Below the pieces are notes generated by a model. It saw only the letters and a list, made by a program, of their open reading frames with translations. It made no database searches and had not been told where the DNA came from. DNA of 64,000 nt. It comes from Sphingobium sp. (GTDB taxonomy: Bacteria; Pseudomonadota; Alphaproteobacteria; Sphingomonadales; Sphingomonadaceae). The translations under genes were made by a program, and so were the position numbers. Below are positions 36,574 through 45,883 of this stretch, in pieces; position 1 is the first letter of the stretch; each line of letters opens with the position of its first letter. Location: assembly GCA_009360885.1 (NCBI GenBank), contig SPEL01000002.1, positions 248,001 through 312,000 on the forward strand, in the 5' to 3' direction.

Positions 36574-37004
36574 ATAGGGTGCTGCACCACATTACGCTCT
36601 GGCCGTTCACGGAACAGCCAGCCAGAGAAAGTGCGTCGCCATTTGTCATCGCGCGGGCTGCGCACATCAAGCTGCACAAAAGCGCCGACTTCTTTCTGCT
36701 GCTCCCATGGCGCGGTTGCCTCACAGGCGCGCAAACGCACGATGGCATCGCCAGAACGAAGCGCCTGACCGGGCTTCATCTTCAGATCACGGGTAAGGCC
36801 ATTGCGTTTATTGAGGAGACCGATCACGGCCACGCGCTCTGCCATAGGGGTAGCGCCGGACGAATCAGCATTGGCCGCAAGGGGCTTATCGCTGCGTGCC
36901 CGCTCTACCGCATTAGAGGCATTGCCCTGCGGCAGATGGCTGCCGTCGTCACCGCAAGCGGCGAGAACCGCCAGTGGCAACAGTGGCGCGCAAATCTTCA
37001 GCAT
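36378..37004 (-). CDS. DUF2155 lipoprotein
   Basis: A 208-residue protein with a lipobox: LKICAPLLPLAVLAACGDDG, with the acylated Cys near residue 17. The DUF2155 domain (about 55-150) contains VAVIGLLNKRNGLTRDLKMK and ends around YDVWVKSCEMVWPETG; it is alphaproteobacterial and of unknown function. The Ala/Ser/Pro-rich tail (about 155-208) is encoded antisense to the end of aat. A longer start at 37064 overlaps the NDUFA12 stop as TGATG and may be used for coupling, but the shorter start gives the better lipoprotein signal. It follows NDUFA12 in the same direction. Confidence 0.87.
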   Translation of the reverse strand: MLKICAPLLPLAVLAACGDDGSHLPQGNASNAVERARSDKPLAANADSSGATPMAERVAVIGLLNKRNGLTRDLKMKPGQALRSGDAIVRLRACEATAPWEQQKEVGAFVQLDVRSPRDDKWRRTFSGWLFRERPERNVVQHPIYDVWVKSCEMVWPETGPDTLKSSAGSGANARSAAAPGPADNSSEASPAAPAGNAPSESAPASND

Positions 37005-37063
37005 ATATAGAGAGCGCGTAGACACAGGCCCTCCGGCCAGACTCAGGCCGGAAAAGTCACGCA

Positions 37064-37459
37064 TCAGGCGTCGGGCGTCCATGCCTCATAATCCCCGGTA
37101 GCCATAGCACGACGCCCGCCGGATTCCAGCGCACCCATCGGACGATAGGCGTTCGCAGTGCCAGTCTGATTCGGGAAATATTCTTTTTCCCAGACACGCG
37201 GGGGCGGCAAATGGCTTTCAGGCGCGCCATCAATAGTGTGGACAAGCCAGCTATGCCATTCCGCCGGAACACGACTGCCGTCATTGACGCCCTTAAACAT
37301 CACCCAGCGGCGCGGACGGCCATGCACATCCTTGCCGCCTTCATAATAGACATTGCCCATATGGTCTTCGCCAACCTTCGTCCCTTTACGGACGGTGTTG
37401 AGCCAGGTTCCGAAGGTCGCGCCTTCCCACCATGTGAAGATGTTTTTGATGATGCCCAT
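37064..37459 (-). CDS. NADH:ubiquinone oxidoreductase NDUFA12-type subunit
   Basis: A 131-residue accessory subunit of complex I found in alphaproteobacteria and mitochondria (NDUFA12/B17.2). The family features are IFTWWEGATFGTWLNT, GNVYYEGGKDVHGRPRRWV, PAEWHSWLVHTIDGAPE and a C-terminal YRPMGALESGGRRA. It is usually encoded away from the nuo operon, next to the DUF2155 gene, exactly as here. Confidence 0.94.
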   Translation of the reverse strand: MGIIKNIFTWWEGATFGTWLNTVRKGTKVGEDHMGNVYYEGGKDVHGRPRRWVMFKGVNDGSRVPAEWHSWLVHTIDGAPESHLPPPRVWEKEYFPNQTGTANAYRPMGALESGGRRAMATGDYEAWTPDA

Positions 37460-37650
37460 GGGCCATGCGCTTAGCGCTTGTCGGGGGGGCTTGGCAAGCG
37501 GCTATGTGATGATAATCGGGCGATAGGGACAGAAGTACGTTAGTTTTTAGGCCACCCGCACGATTTTATGTGCGTGATGCCCAACGCCATTGATGATCCT
37601 CCCCATAAAAATGCTGCGCGATTCGTCGAATCTCTAAACAGCCGAATCCT

Positions 37651-38184
37651 CTATTCCTCTGGCACCTCACCCGGCGCGGCCTCTACCCATCGGCGTGCAA
37701 TATCCATGTTATGCCCCGCCCGCAAAAAGGCCGCGAGATGCTTTTCCTGCTGCTTCGGGTCCGCCACATCCCGCGCATAAGGACCAAAGCGCCGGCGTCG
37801 GGCAAATATATGGGCCGCCTCCCACGCGCCATCGCTTATCTGGTCCGCCACATCGGCGCGATCATCATCGCTTATGCCATCAGCGCGCAAAGCCGCCGTT
37901 ATGCGCCGCTCACCCAGCCCACGCCGCTCCATTGATGACGCCTTCACCCGCGCATAGCCGCCATCGTCAACATAGCCCAGTTCAGCAAAGCGAACGACCA
38001 GCGCCGACACGGCATCGTCCGCCGCACCTTCACCATCCCAGCCGCGTTCGGTTAATTTGCGCCGCAAATAACGGGAAAGCTTCGCCCGACTGGTGGCAAA
38101 GCGCCCCACATAAGTCAGCGCCAATTCCCGAATTGCTGCATTATCCAGTGCGGATTGTTTGTGTTCTGCGTCATATCGTGCCAT
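37651..38184 (-). CDS. recX: RecX-family regulatory protein
   Basis: A 177-residue protein built of three-helix repeats, with LTYVGRFATSRAKLSRYLRRKL near the start and GYVDDGGYARVKASSMERRGLGERRI in the middle. RecX limits RecA filament growth. recA is not adjacent, which is common in alphaproteobacteria. The level of conservation is modest, as is usual for the family. Upstream gap (37460-37650) holds nothing recognisable. Confidence 0.88.
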   Translation of the reverse strand: MARYDAEHKQSALDNAAIRELALTYVGRFATSRAKLSRYLRRKLTERGWDGEGAADDAVSALVVRFAELGYVDDGGYARVKASSMERRGLGERRITAALRADGISDDDRADVADQISDGAWEAAHIFARRRRFGPYARDVADPKQQEKHLAAFLRAGHNMDIARRWVEAAPGEVPEE

Positions 38185-38407
38185 GCGCCACTTTTATGCC
38201 ACAGTCGGGTCAGATTTTGAACTTGTGTTGTGGGATAAAGAAGGAAATTCTGTTCTGGCCCGTGTTGTGGTCAACCCCGGCGAAGCGCAATATGCCATGC
38301 CGGTGCGACATGTCAGAAGGCAGAGGCGATTAACCGCCTCGCCGCACATGTAGGCGTAAGCCGGAACAGGGCCACAGATATAAGGCCGAAATGTTAAGGA
38401 ACGACTA

Positions 38408-40228
38408 TTGGCAGAGATTGAGATGACAGATATGCCGGTTTTGACACAGCGCACGGCCAGTCCTGTCGATCAGACATCAAATGGGCAGGCAGCAGGGAAT
38501 GAAGCGGCACTACGCCCCCTTCCCACGGAAGACGCCCTGCCCCGCCGCCTTTCCGATTTCGCCACTATGGGCGAGGCTCTGGATTATGCTGCTGGTGGCA
38601 CACGCGGGTTTAACTTTCATGACCCTCGCGGCACATTAACGCGCCCTTACCCCTATAGCGAATTGCGCGCCGATGCGATGGCCTGCGCTTATCGGCTGAT
38701 CGCCCACGGCATAAAGCCTCAGGACCGCGTCGCCCTTGTCGCGGAAACCGGGGTGGAATTTGCGCAGCTTTTCTTCGGCGTTATTTATGCGGGCGCATGG
38801 CCGGTGCCACTACCCCTTCCCACCAGCTTTGGCGGGAAGGAAAGCTATATTGACCAGCTTTCGGTTCAGCTAAAAAGCTGTGACCCGAAAATCCTGTTCT
38901 TCCCCGCAGAACTGGAGGCGATGGCCGGAGAGGCTGCACGGCTGAACAGCGTGGAGCCGTTGGACTATACCAGTTTCATCGCGCGTGACGCGGCCCCCTG
39001 CACGCTGCCACAGCCCGATACCAATGACATCGCCTATCTCCAGTATAGCAGCGGATCAACCCGCTTTCCGCACGGCGTTGCGGTAACGCACAAGGCGCTG
39101 CTGTCGAACCTATCAGCCCATAGCCATGGCATGAAGCTGGAAGAAAATGACCGCTGCATTAGCTGGCTCCCTTGGTATCATGATATGGGGCTGGTTGGCT
39201 GCTTCCTCTCCCCCGTCGCCAATCAGGTAACGGTTGATTATTTGAAGACCGAGGATTTCGCCCGCCGCCCGCTGGCGTGGCTAGACCTTATCAGCCGTAA
39301 TACCGGCTCATCCATCAGCTATTCGCCGACCTTCGGCTATGACATCTGCGCCCGCCGCATGTCGAGCCAGACCCGCGCGGAGGATCGTTTCGACCTCTCT
39401 CGCTGGCGCATCGCAGGCAATGGCGCAGATATGATCCGCCCCGACGTGATGCAGAATTTCGTCGACGCTTTTGCCGACGCAGGTTTCTCGCCCAGCGCGT
39501 TCCTGCCCAGCTATGGTCTGGCGGAAACCACGCTAGCCGTCACCATCATGCCTCCGGGCGAAGGCATTGTTGTCGAACTGGTCGAGGAAAGCGAGCTTTC
39601 CGGCGGCAAGGCCGATGAAAACCGCCCGCAGCGTTTCCGCGCCATTGTCAATTGCGGCAAACCCGTAAAGGACATGAAGGTAGAAATTCGCGCCAAAGAT
39701 GGTGCTATCCTTGCGGAACGCCAGATTGGCAAGGTCTGGACTACTGGCCTGTCGCTGATGACCGGCTATTTCCGCGATGAGGAATCGACCGCCGACTGCA
39801 TGAAGGATGGCTGGCTGGATACGGGCGACATGGGCTATATGTCTGCGGGCTATCTCTATATAGTTGGCCGTGCCAAGGACATGATTATCATCAACGGCAA
39901 AAACCACTGGCCACAGGATATTGAATGGGCGGTGGAACAGCTCCCCGGTTTTAAGCAGGGCGACATTGCCGCTTTCTCTATCACCACCCCCGCAGGCGAA
40001 GAGGCCCCGGCGGTTCTGGTACATTGCCGTACCTCTGACGCGACAGAGCGCGCCCAGTTGCGGGATCAGATTCGGGACAAGGTTCGGGCCATCACGGGCA
40101 TGAACTGCGTTGTTGAACTGGTGCCACCGCGCACATTGCCGCGTACCAGCTCAGGCAAGCTCAGCCGTTCCAAGGCCCGGAAACTCTATCTGGAAGGGGA
40201 AATTGTCCCCTATAACATCGCGGCCTGA
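38408..40228 (+). CDS. Fatty acyl-AMP ligase / acyl-ACP synthetase, TTG start
   Basis: A 606-residue adenylate-forming enzyme of the FAAL type. Signature parts are YLQYSSGSTRFPHGVAVTHK (P-loop), WLPWYHDMGLVG, PSYGLAETTLAVT, DTGDMGYMSAGYLYIVGRAKDMIIINGKNHWPQDIE, and the catalytic Lys in RTSSGKLSRSKARK. GKNHxPQDIE and the long linker point to transfer of acyl-AMP to an acyl carrier protein rather than CoA. The N-terminal 45 residues are a poorly conserved extension. TTG 38408 has AAGGA seven bases upstream; ATG 38423 is an alternative. No PKS, NRPS or ACP gene is adjacent, so the acceptor is unknown. Confidence 0.9.
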   Translation: MAEIEMTDMPVLTQRTASPVDQTSNGQAAGNEAALRPLPTEDALPRRLSDFATMGEALDYAAGGTRGFNFHDPRGTLTRPYPYSELRADAMACAYRLIAHGIKPQDRVALVAETGVEFAQLFFGVIYAGAWPVPLPLPTSFGGKESYIDQLSVQLKSCDPKILFFPAELEAMAGEAARLNSVEPLDYTSFIARDAAPCTLPQPDTNDIAYLQYSSGSTRFPHGVAVTHKALLSNLSAHSHGMKLEENDRCISWLPWYHDMGLVGCFLSPVANQVTVDYLKTEDFARRPLAWLDLISRNTGSSISYSPTFGYDICARRMSSQTRAEDRFDLSRWRIAGNGADMIRPDVMQNFVDAFADAGFSPSAFLPSYGLAETTLAVTIMPPGEGIVVELVEESELSGGKADENRPQRFRAIVNCGKPVKDMKVEIRAKDGAILAERQIGKVWTTGLSLMTGYFRDEESTADCMKDGWLDTGDMGYMSAGYLYIVGRAKDMIIINGKNHWPQDIEWAVEQLPGFKQGDIAAFSITTPAGEEAPAVLVHCRTSDATERAQLRDQIRDKVRAITGMNCVVELVPPRTLPRTSSGKLSRSKARKLYLEGEIVPYNIAA

Positions 40229-40258
40229 TCTTTTTTTTCAGCCAGCATATCACCAATC

Positions 40259-40302
40259 ATCACAAAGCCCGGAAGGACCTGATCTTTTCCGGGCTTTGTG
40301 AT
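40259..40302 (+). terminator. Long hairpin after the fatty acyl-AMP ligase
   Basis: Sixteen-base perfect arms, ATCACAAAGCCCGGAA (40259-40274) and TTCCGGGCTTTGTGAT (40287-40302). There is no true T run after the stem, so it may act as a terminator of the AAAGCCCGG type or as an mRNA-stabilising hairpin. Confidence 0.68.
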
Positions 40303-40396
40303 AGAATATGCCCTTCAACTAATATCCGCAAAAGCCTCCGCCGCATTTTGCGTTAAATATACTATGCGGCGGGCATAATGATGATAACACAGCATC

Positions 40397-41614
40397 ATGC
40401 CTTCATCCTCTACATCATCTGCGCAGCGACATTCTACCACAGGGATTTTGCTGCTCGCCTGTGCGTTGACGACTTTCCCGCCCGTTACGGGCGATATATA
40501 TCTGCCCTCGCTGCCACAGCTTATTGCTGATCTGGGTGCAACAACAGCACAAGGGCAGCATACACTGGCTGCATTCTTCACCGGCCTTGCGGTCGGACAG
40601 CTATTTTATGGGCCACTTTCCGACCGGATAGGACGCAGGCCGGTCATGCTAATGGGGGCGGTAGTCTATCTGGTCGCAACCATCGGCTGTTATTTTGCAT
40701 TTTCTATCGATCAGCTAATCGGATTACGCTTTCTTCAGGCGCTCGGCGCATGTGCGGGGCTTGTTATATCAACGGCTATTGTGCGTGATAGTTGCGATTA
40801 TCAGGAATCTGCCCGCGCCTTTTCAATGTTGTTAACAGCACGCAGTCTGGGACCATTATTGGCTCCGATTGCAGGAGGCATATTAGTTACCTTCTTTGGC
40901 TGGCGCGGAATATTCGCGGCATTAGTGCTCTTTGGCGCAGGCATGTTGATTGCCATATTCTTCGGGCTGAGCGAAACAAGGCCGGAATCCGTCAAAATAC
41001 GAGCGCAGCAGGAATCGGCGCTCAGCGCTTATGCCCATGTTCTTACCAATCGCCGAATTCTCGGATATACGCTGACGAACGGGCTGAATTTTGGCAGCAT
41101 GTTCGCGTGGATATCCGTCGCGCCATTCCTGATTATCACCCATTATAAGGTGTCAGAATTCTGGTTTGGCTGGATATTTGCTTCGCTCGCCTTGGGTATC
41201 ATGGGGTCCGCACAGTTGAACAGGCGCGCCCTGAAATATTTTGAACCCAATAAAGTCATGCTCTGCGGCGCATTATTCGCAGTGGCAGCCGCCTCCTTGC
41301 TACTGGTAACAGCATTACTGGATTTTGGCGGTGTAGCCGGAATCATGGTCCCGCTTTTTCTGGTGATATGTTCTCTGGGCTTTGTTTCAACCAACGCAAT
41401 GGCGGGCGCTTTGGCGGTTGATCCCAGCAGAACCGGCAGCGTCTCTGCCGTCGTCGGCACCGGCCAGTTTCTATGCGCCGCGATGGCCGCATGGCTGACG
41501 GGGCATATTTCCGATCACCCCGCTATCGCCATGGCAGTTCTGATCGCAATTTTTGCTATCGGCGCGGCGATTTTCCCCGTTCTGCTATCACGGACATCGC
41601 GGCGGAAAACTTAG
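40397..41614 (+). CDS. Bcr/CflA-family MFS drug transporter
   Basis: A 405-residue, twelve-helix transporter. The family opening TFPPVTGDIYLPSLPQLIADLG and the motif A GPLSDRIGRRPVMLMG match Bcr/CflA proton-driven exporters (bicyclomycin, chloramphenicol and similar). It has its own upstream hairpin separating it from the fatty acyl-AMP ligase. The substrate cannot be predicted. Confidence 0.9.
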   Translation: MPSSSTSSAQRHSTTGILLLACALTTFPPVTGDIYLPSLPQLIADLGATTAQGQHTLAAFFTGLAVGQLFYGPLSDRIGRRPVMLMGAVVYLVATIGCYFAFSIDQLIGLRFLQALGACAGLVISTAIVRDSCDYQESARAFSMLLTARSLGPLLAPIAGGILVTFFGWRGIFAALVLFGAGMLIAIFFGLSETRPESVKIRAQQESALSAYAHVLTNRRILGYTLTNGLNFGSMFAWISVAPFLIITHYKVSEFWFGWIFASLALGIMGSAQLNRRALKYFEPNKVMLCGALFAVAAASLLLVTALLDFGGVAGIMVPLFLVICSLGFVSTNAMAGALAVDPSRTGSVSAVVGTGQFLCAAMAAWLTGHISDHPAIAMAVLIAIFAIGAAIFPVLLSRTSRRKT

Positions 41615-41624
41615 GGTCAGAACT

Positions 41625-42464
41625 CTAGCGCAGCTTCGCACCGCGCTTCACATCGGCAATGATATCGCCAAGAGAACGGCTCACCTGACGTTCCTCACTC
41701 AGGTCCAGACGCAGCCTGTTTTTTGGCCCGCGACCAGCAGGCCGTGCTGCAGGCCCCTCCATATCTGCCAGAGCTAATATTAGGCGAGATGATTTACGAT
41801 CCCGCATGCTAACGGACAATCCTGCCTGTTTCTGGACGCCAGAGGATGCAGTCTGTTTCTTATCCGTTTTCCGGCTGTCTGCTGGCTTATTGGGCGCCAT
41901 CACATCAGACCATCGTTCAGTATCCATACGCACAAATTGCGTACTATCCCCCAATTCCGGTCTTGGCGTAAAAGGATGCAATTTCCCTTTGGCAGAGTAA
42001 ATAAAGCCAAATACAGGGTTAACGCGTACGCCCATTTTGTCTGAAGGACTATGCCAGACGCGCACTTCGCTCCAGTCACCAGCATCGGAAACATCAACCG
42101 CCAGCACGTCTTCCTCAATCGCGCCGGGCTGTGACCAGTTTGCATGACGAATAAGAACGCGGCGTTTGCCCAATATCTTGCTGACCACTGCGACATGGCC
42201 CAGTGCCATCGGCCCATTGGGACGAAAGGCCAGAACAGCGCCCTTTTTTGGAACATTTCCGCGTTGATAGCGCGTGTCTGCCTGATCCCACCATGTCCAG
42301 GCATCGCCATATATTTCCACGCCTGAAACGATACGCGCATAGGGCACGCACTGCAGCGTCGCCGCCCCAAGGGAGGAAGCATAAGTCAGGCCCAGCAGCG
42401 TCCCTGCCGCACGGCATATCAGTCCAAACATATATACGATCCCGAAAACCCAGAACCACCCCAC
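41625..42464 (-). CDS. CHAP-domain amidase, membrane-anchored or exported
   Basis: A 279-residue protein with an N-terminal hydrophobic segment (FWVFGIVYMFGLICRAAGTLLGL) and a CHAP domain (about 35-150): nucleophile Cys in LQCVPYAR, WTWWDQAD, and His in ALGHVAVVSKI. CHAP enzymes cleave peptidoglycan peptides or amide links. The C-terminal part (about 180-279) is basic, with an Arg-rich stretch, and looks disordered. It converges on the MFS gene with only ten bases between the stops. Confidence 0.86.
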   Translation of the reverse strand: MGWFWVFGIVYMFGLICRAAGTLLGLTYASSLGAATLQCVPYARIVSGVEIYGDAWTWWDQADTRYQRGNVPKKGAVLAFRPNGPMALGHVAVVSKILGKRRVLIRHANWSQPGAIEEDVLAVDVSDAGDWSEVRVWHSPSDKMGVRVNPVFGFIYSAKGKLHPFTPRPELGDSTQFVRMDTERWSDVMAPNKPADSRKTDKKQTASSGVQKQAGLSVSMRDRKSSRLILALADMEGPAARPAGRGPKNRLRLDLSEERQVSRSLGDIIADVKRGAKLR

Positions 42465-42645
42465 CGATGTCGGTTATGCCAACGGAATTTTAGAAAATGG
42501 TTTTCGGAAATGGTTAATAAAAACCTGAAGACACCAATCATCCCTCATGCCGGGACTTTTTGTCCACACCCATAGGCTTACAATTCACACAAAGCTGTTT
42601 TACCCAATGACAATCACAAATAACCAAAGTTGGGAGTGTCCACCG

Positions 42646-43683
42646 ATGAAAGCGCTGGTATATCAGGGGCCGGGTCAGAAAGACTGGGTTGAAAAAGCGA
42701 AACCCGGCATCGAAAAACCCACGGATGTCATCGTCAAAGTTACCAAAACGACCATTTGCGGCACCGACCTGCATATTTTGAAGGGCGATGTGCCAGCCGT
42801 CATCGAGGGTCGGGTTTTGGGCCATGAAGGCGTTGGTATTGTTGAGGAAGTCGGCGGGGCCGTGCGCAATTTCAAGCCCGGCGATGCGGTGCTGATCTCC
42901 TGCGTCACATCCTGCGGTGCCTGCGCCAATTGCAAACGCCAGCTCTATGCCCATTGCGCCGATGGCGGCTGGATACTCGGCCATTTAATCGACGGGACAC
43001 AGGCGGAATATGTTCGCATTCCCCACGGCGACAATTCCCTCTACCCCATAGCCGAAGGGGCCGATGAGGAAGCCCTCGTCATGCTATCTGACATTATGCC
43101 AACCGGCTTTGAAATTGGCGTGCTGGCTGGCCGGGTCAAACCGGGCGATACCATCGCTATTGTAGGCGCTGGCCCTATCGGCATGGCCACGTTGCTGACA
43201 TCGCAATTTTATTCGCCGGGCCGGGTCATCATGATTGATATGGATGCCAACCGTCTGGAAGTGGCAAAGCAATTTGGCGCAACCGATGTGATACAGGTCG
43301 GGCAGGAAGACAGCGTTGCGCGGGTTATGGAATTAACCGCAGGTGCAGGCGTCGATGTCGCTATTGAAGCAGTAGGCGTTCCCGCAACTTTTGACGTTTG
43401 CCAGAAAATTGTATCGGCAGGCGGCAATATCGCCAATGTTGGTGTCCATGGCACATCGGTTGAATTGCATATCGAAGATTTGTGGATCAAAAATATCAAT
43501 ATCTCGATGGGGTTGGTGAATACCAACACCACGCCGATGCTGATGAAGACCCTGCAATCTGGCAAGGTTGATCCGGCGAAGCTGGTGACGCACCGCTTTG
43601 GATTGCATGACATTATGAACGCTTATGAAGTGTTCGGTAATGCGGCGCGCGAAAAGGCAATGAAGGTCATATTATCGGCATGA
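42646..43683 (+). CDS. Zinc-dependent alcohol dehydrogenase
   Basis: A 345-residue medium-chain dehydrogenase. Catalytic zinc is bound by the Cys in TTICGTDLH and by GHEGVGIVEEVG; the structural zinc site is SCGACANC with a following Cys; the cofactor loop is VGAGPIGMATLL. It resembles the Tdh/isopropanol or formaldehyde-type branch. GGGAG precedes the ATG at 42646, so the 33-codon upstream extension is rejected. It stands alone, followed by a terminator. Confidence 0.92.
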   Translation: MKALVYQGPGQKDWVEKAKPGIEKPTDVIVKVTKTTICGTDLHILKGDVPAVIEGRVLGHEGVGIVEEVGGAVRNFKPGDAVLISCVTSCGACANCKRQLYAHCADGGWILGHLIDGTQAEYVRIPHGDNSLYPIAEGADEEALVMLSDIMPTGFEIGVLAGRVKPGDTIAIVGAGPIGMATLLTSQFYSPGRVIMIDMDANRLEVAKQFGATDVIQVGQEDSVARVMELTAGAGVDVAIEAVGVPATFDVCQKIVSAGGNIANVGVHGTSVELHIEDLWIKNINISMGLVNTNTTPMLMKTLQSGKVDPAKLVTHRFGLHDIMNAYEVFGNAAREKAMKVILSA

Positions 43684-43705
43684 CCACCTGCCCATGAAAT
43701 GGAAC

Positions 43706-43740
43706 AAAGCCCGGAAGAGCAATTTTTCGGGCTTTCCTCT
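43706..43740 (+). terminator. Terminator of the zinc dehydrogenase
   Basis: AAAGCCCG (43706-43713) pairs with CGGGCTTT (43728-43735). The stem core is the same as in the hairpin at 40259. The tail is CCTCT, not T-rich, so termination may be partial. Confidence 0.6.
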
Positions 43741-43870
43741 CTGGCCCGCCGGTACAGTAAAAAGCCAGAACCTTTTCAAGGGTCAGGTAAAACACCCGAC
43801 ACCCCAAAAAACGCATAAACCCCTATAAATAAAGCCGTTTTCTCAACTCAGATTAATCGGTTGTTACGCC

Positions 43871-44785
43871 TTAGCCCCGAAACAGATCGGCCAATGGTGG
43901 CACGCCCTGATGCCCATTACTCAGCGGGGTGGCAGCAGTATCCATATGGCTTGCTTCTTTACGCCCGCTAATAGCTATTTTCTCACCTTTGCCTGTGACG
44001 CCGGCCTGTTGCCCCTTATCCGTAGCAGCCACACCGCCAACAGACCCGTCTACTCCTAAAGGCACCCATCCATTTGCGCTCAGCCGTTCCAGAGGCTGAT
44101 AGCGGGTCTTATACTCCATCCGCTTTGACCCCTCGACCCAATAGCCGAGATAAACATAGGGAAGGCCGCTCTGCTGCGCGCGCGTGATATGATCCATGAT
44201 GATGAAATTACCCAGACCGGGCCGGTCTTCATCCTCTGTTTCAAAAAAGCTGTAAATCATCGACAGGCCATCGCCCTGCCGATCCGTAAGGCAGGCACCA
44301 ATCAGGCGGCCCGGCAGGCCATCTTCCGTTGTCGGCTCGCGATATTCGACAATATAGCTTTCGACCGGGCTATGTTCGACCATGTCAGCATAGTCCATCT
44401 CATCCATTTCCGTCATGCCACCGCCGGGGTGGCGTGAGCCCAGATAACGGCTCAGCAAGGCGAACTGTTCCTGAGTGGACCATGGCTTACACAGGCTGAC
44501 GACTATATCCTGATGGCGGCGCAACAGCTTGCGCTGGGTTGCATTGGGGCGGAATTCATCTGCGACAATCCGCACCGAAACGCAGGCGCTACACCCTTCA
44601 CAACTAGGGCGATAGGCGACATTCTGGCTGCGGCGGAAACCAATGCGGCCTAATGCATCGTTGAGTTCGCTAGCATTTTCGCCGGAAAGCTCCGTAAAAA
44701 CCTTACGTTCCATCCGCCCCGGTAAATAAGGGCATGGACCGGGGCTGGTCACAAAGAAACGCGGGAAACGGAACGGCACACTCAA
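43871..44785 (-). CDS. bpt: Aspartate/glutamate leucyltransferase (arginyltransferase family)
   Basis: A 304-residue ATE-family enzyme that in bacteria adds Leu to N-terminal Asp or Glu, feeding the N-degron pathway. The N-terminal Cys-rich [29 protein letters not shown] and the C-terminal [26 protein letters not shown] are diagnostic. The extension after about 250 ([12 protein letters not shown] to the end) is longer than usual and poorly conserved. With aat about 8 kb away, both N-degron tagging enzymes are in this window. Confidence 0.95.
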   Translation of the reverse strand: MSVPFRFPRFFVTSPGPCPYLPGRMERKVFTELSGENASELNDALGRIGFRRSQNVAYRPSCEGCSACVSVRIVADEFRPNATQRKLLRRHQDIVVSLCKPWSTQEQFALLSRYLGSRHPGGGMTEMDEMDYADMVEHSPVESYIVEYREPTTEDGLPGRLIGACLTDRQGDGLSMIYSFFETEDEDRPGLGNFIIMDHITRAQQSGLPYVYLGYWVEGSKRMEYKTRYQPLERLSANGWVPLGVDGSVGGVAATDKGQQAGVTGKGEKIAISGRKEASHMDTAATPLSNGHQGVPPLADLFRG

Positions 44786-44989
44786 CGGTTACGACCTTTT
44801 TCTCATCTGACTTTGCTCTTTGCCCCTGCCCGTCGGGCCTGATGCAACGCCACATTGCAGCGCAACCTTACTATGACCATCATCCAAATTCATTAAAAGA
44901 GCATTTACCATAAAAAATTCTTCGCTACTGGCAGATTGCGGGACAGCTTGTTAGGAAAGCCCCCCGCCTTTCGGTTAGCAAGGAAAATC

Positions 44990-45883
44990 ATGCCCCGGCG
45001 CAAGGATATATGGAAATGCGGCATCATTGATCGGCCTGTGGCGCACGTGCTGGAAGCTGACCTTAACACGCTTCCCGTAAAATGGCTGGCCGATGAGCCG
45101 GAATTTACATTTCTGGCAGATCCTTTTGGCTGGCAGGAAAACGAGACATTCCATCTATTTGCCGAGCAATATGATTATCGCACGCGTCGCGGAGTGATAG
45201 AGCGGCTGAGTTTTGACGCAGCAGGTGTCATGACACAGCGGCAACCGGTGCTGGCTGAGGACTGGCATCTTTCCTACCCCTTTATATTCGAGGGGGAAGG
45301 AGCGATCTGGATGCTGCCAGAGGCGCATCGTTCCGGCCGCCTGACGCTCTACCGCGCACAGGAGGGGCTGGCCGAATGGCGTTCTGAATGCGAGATAAAG
45401 CTGGATTGCGTACCGGTGGACGCCAGCATCCTGCGCCATGATGGGCGGTGGTGGCTTTTTTATTCCCCTGCAACCAATAAGATGACGAAGATCAGCCATT
45501 TACATGTCGCATGGGCAGACCGGCTGACTGGTCCGTGGACACCTCACCCCGGCAATCCCGTACGAGTGGACAAGGCTTCAGCGCGCCCCGGCGGCACACC
45601 TGTCATCATTAATGGGCGTATCATGGTGCCGATGCAGGATTGTACATCCACTTATGGCGGGGCTATTCGTCCGCTTTGGGTAGACCGGCTAAGCGATAGC
45701 GATTTTTCCGCTACATCTGGCGATCGTCTGACAGCGCCGCCCTCTGCCGGAGCCTATCAGGACGGCCTCCACACCTTATCCGCCTGCGGCGATAAGACGC
45801 TACTTGATGTTAAACGCATTGATACTTCCCTGCGCGGGATGATGGTGGATATTAAGCGGAAGCTCGGCGGATATAATCGATAA
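44990..45883 (+). CDS. Beta-propeller glycosyltransferase-like protein (GIPC-transferase-like domain)
   Basis: A 297-residue protein with the five-bladed hydrolase-like fold found in the domain named after plant glucosamine inositolphosphorylceramide transferase and in bacterial polysaccharide loci. Visible blades include FLADPFGWQENETFHLFAEQ, YPFIFEGEGAIWMLPEA, DASILRHDGRWWLFYS and PGGTPVIINGRIMVPMQD. AAGGA precedes ATG 44990. Its last 32 bases overlap the end of the convergent GT4 gene. The role in glycan or glycolipid assembly is inferred from context. Confidence 0.78.
   Translation: MPRRKDIWKCGIIDRPVAHVLEADLNTLPVKWLADEPEFTFLADPFGWQENETFHLFAEQYDYRTRRGVIERLSFDAAGVMTQRQPVLAEDWHLSYPFIFEGEGAIWMLPEAHRSGRLTLYRAQEGLAEWRSECEIKLDCVPVDASILRHDGRWWLFYSPATNKMTKISHLHVAWADRLTGPWTPHPGNPVRVDKASARPGGTPVIINGRIMVPMQDCTSTYGGAIRPLWVDRLSDSDFSATSGDRLTAPPSAGAYQDGLHTLSACGDKTLLDVKRIDTSLRGMMVDIKRKLGGYNR

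Noticed and set aside
38194-38454. 86-codon minus-strand and overlapping 64-codon plus-strand frames between recX and the fatty acyl-AMP ligase
   Set aside because: Neither has a recognised domain; the minus-strand frame runs into the ligase coding sequence and would cover its promoter.
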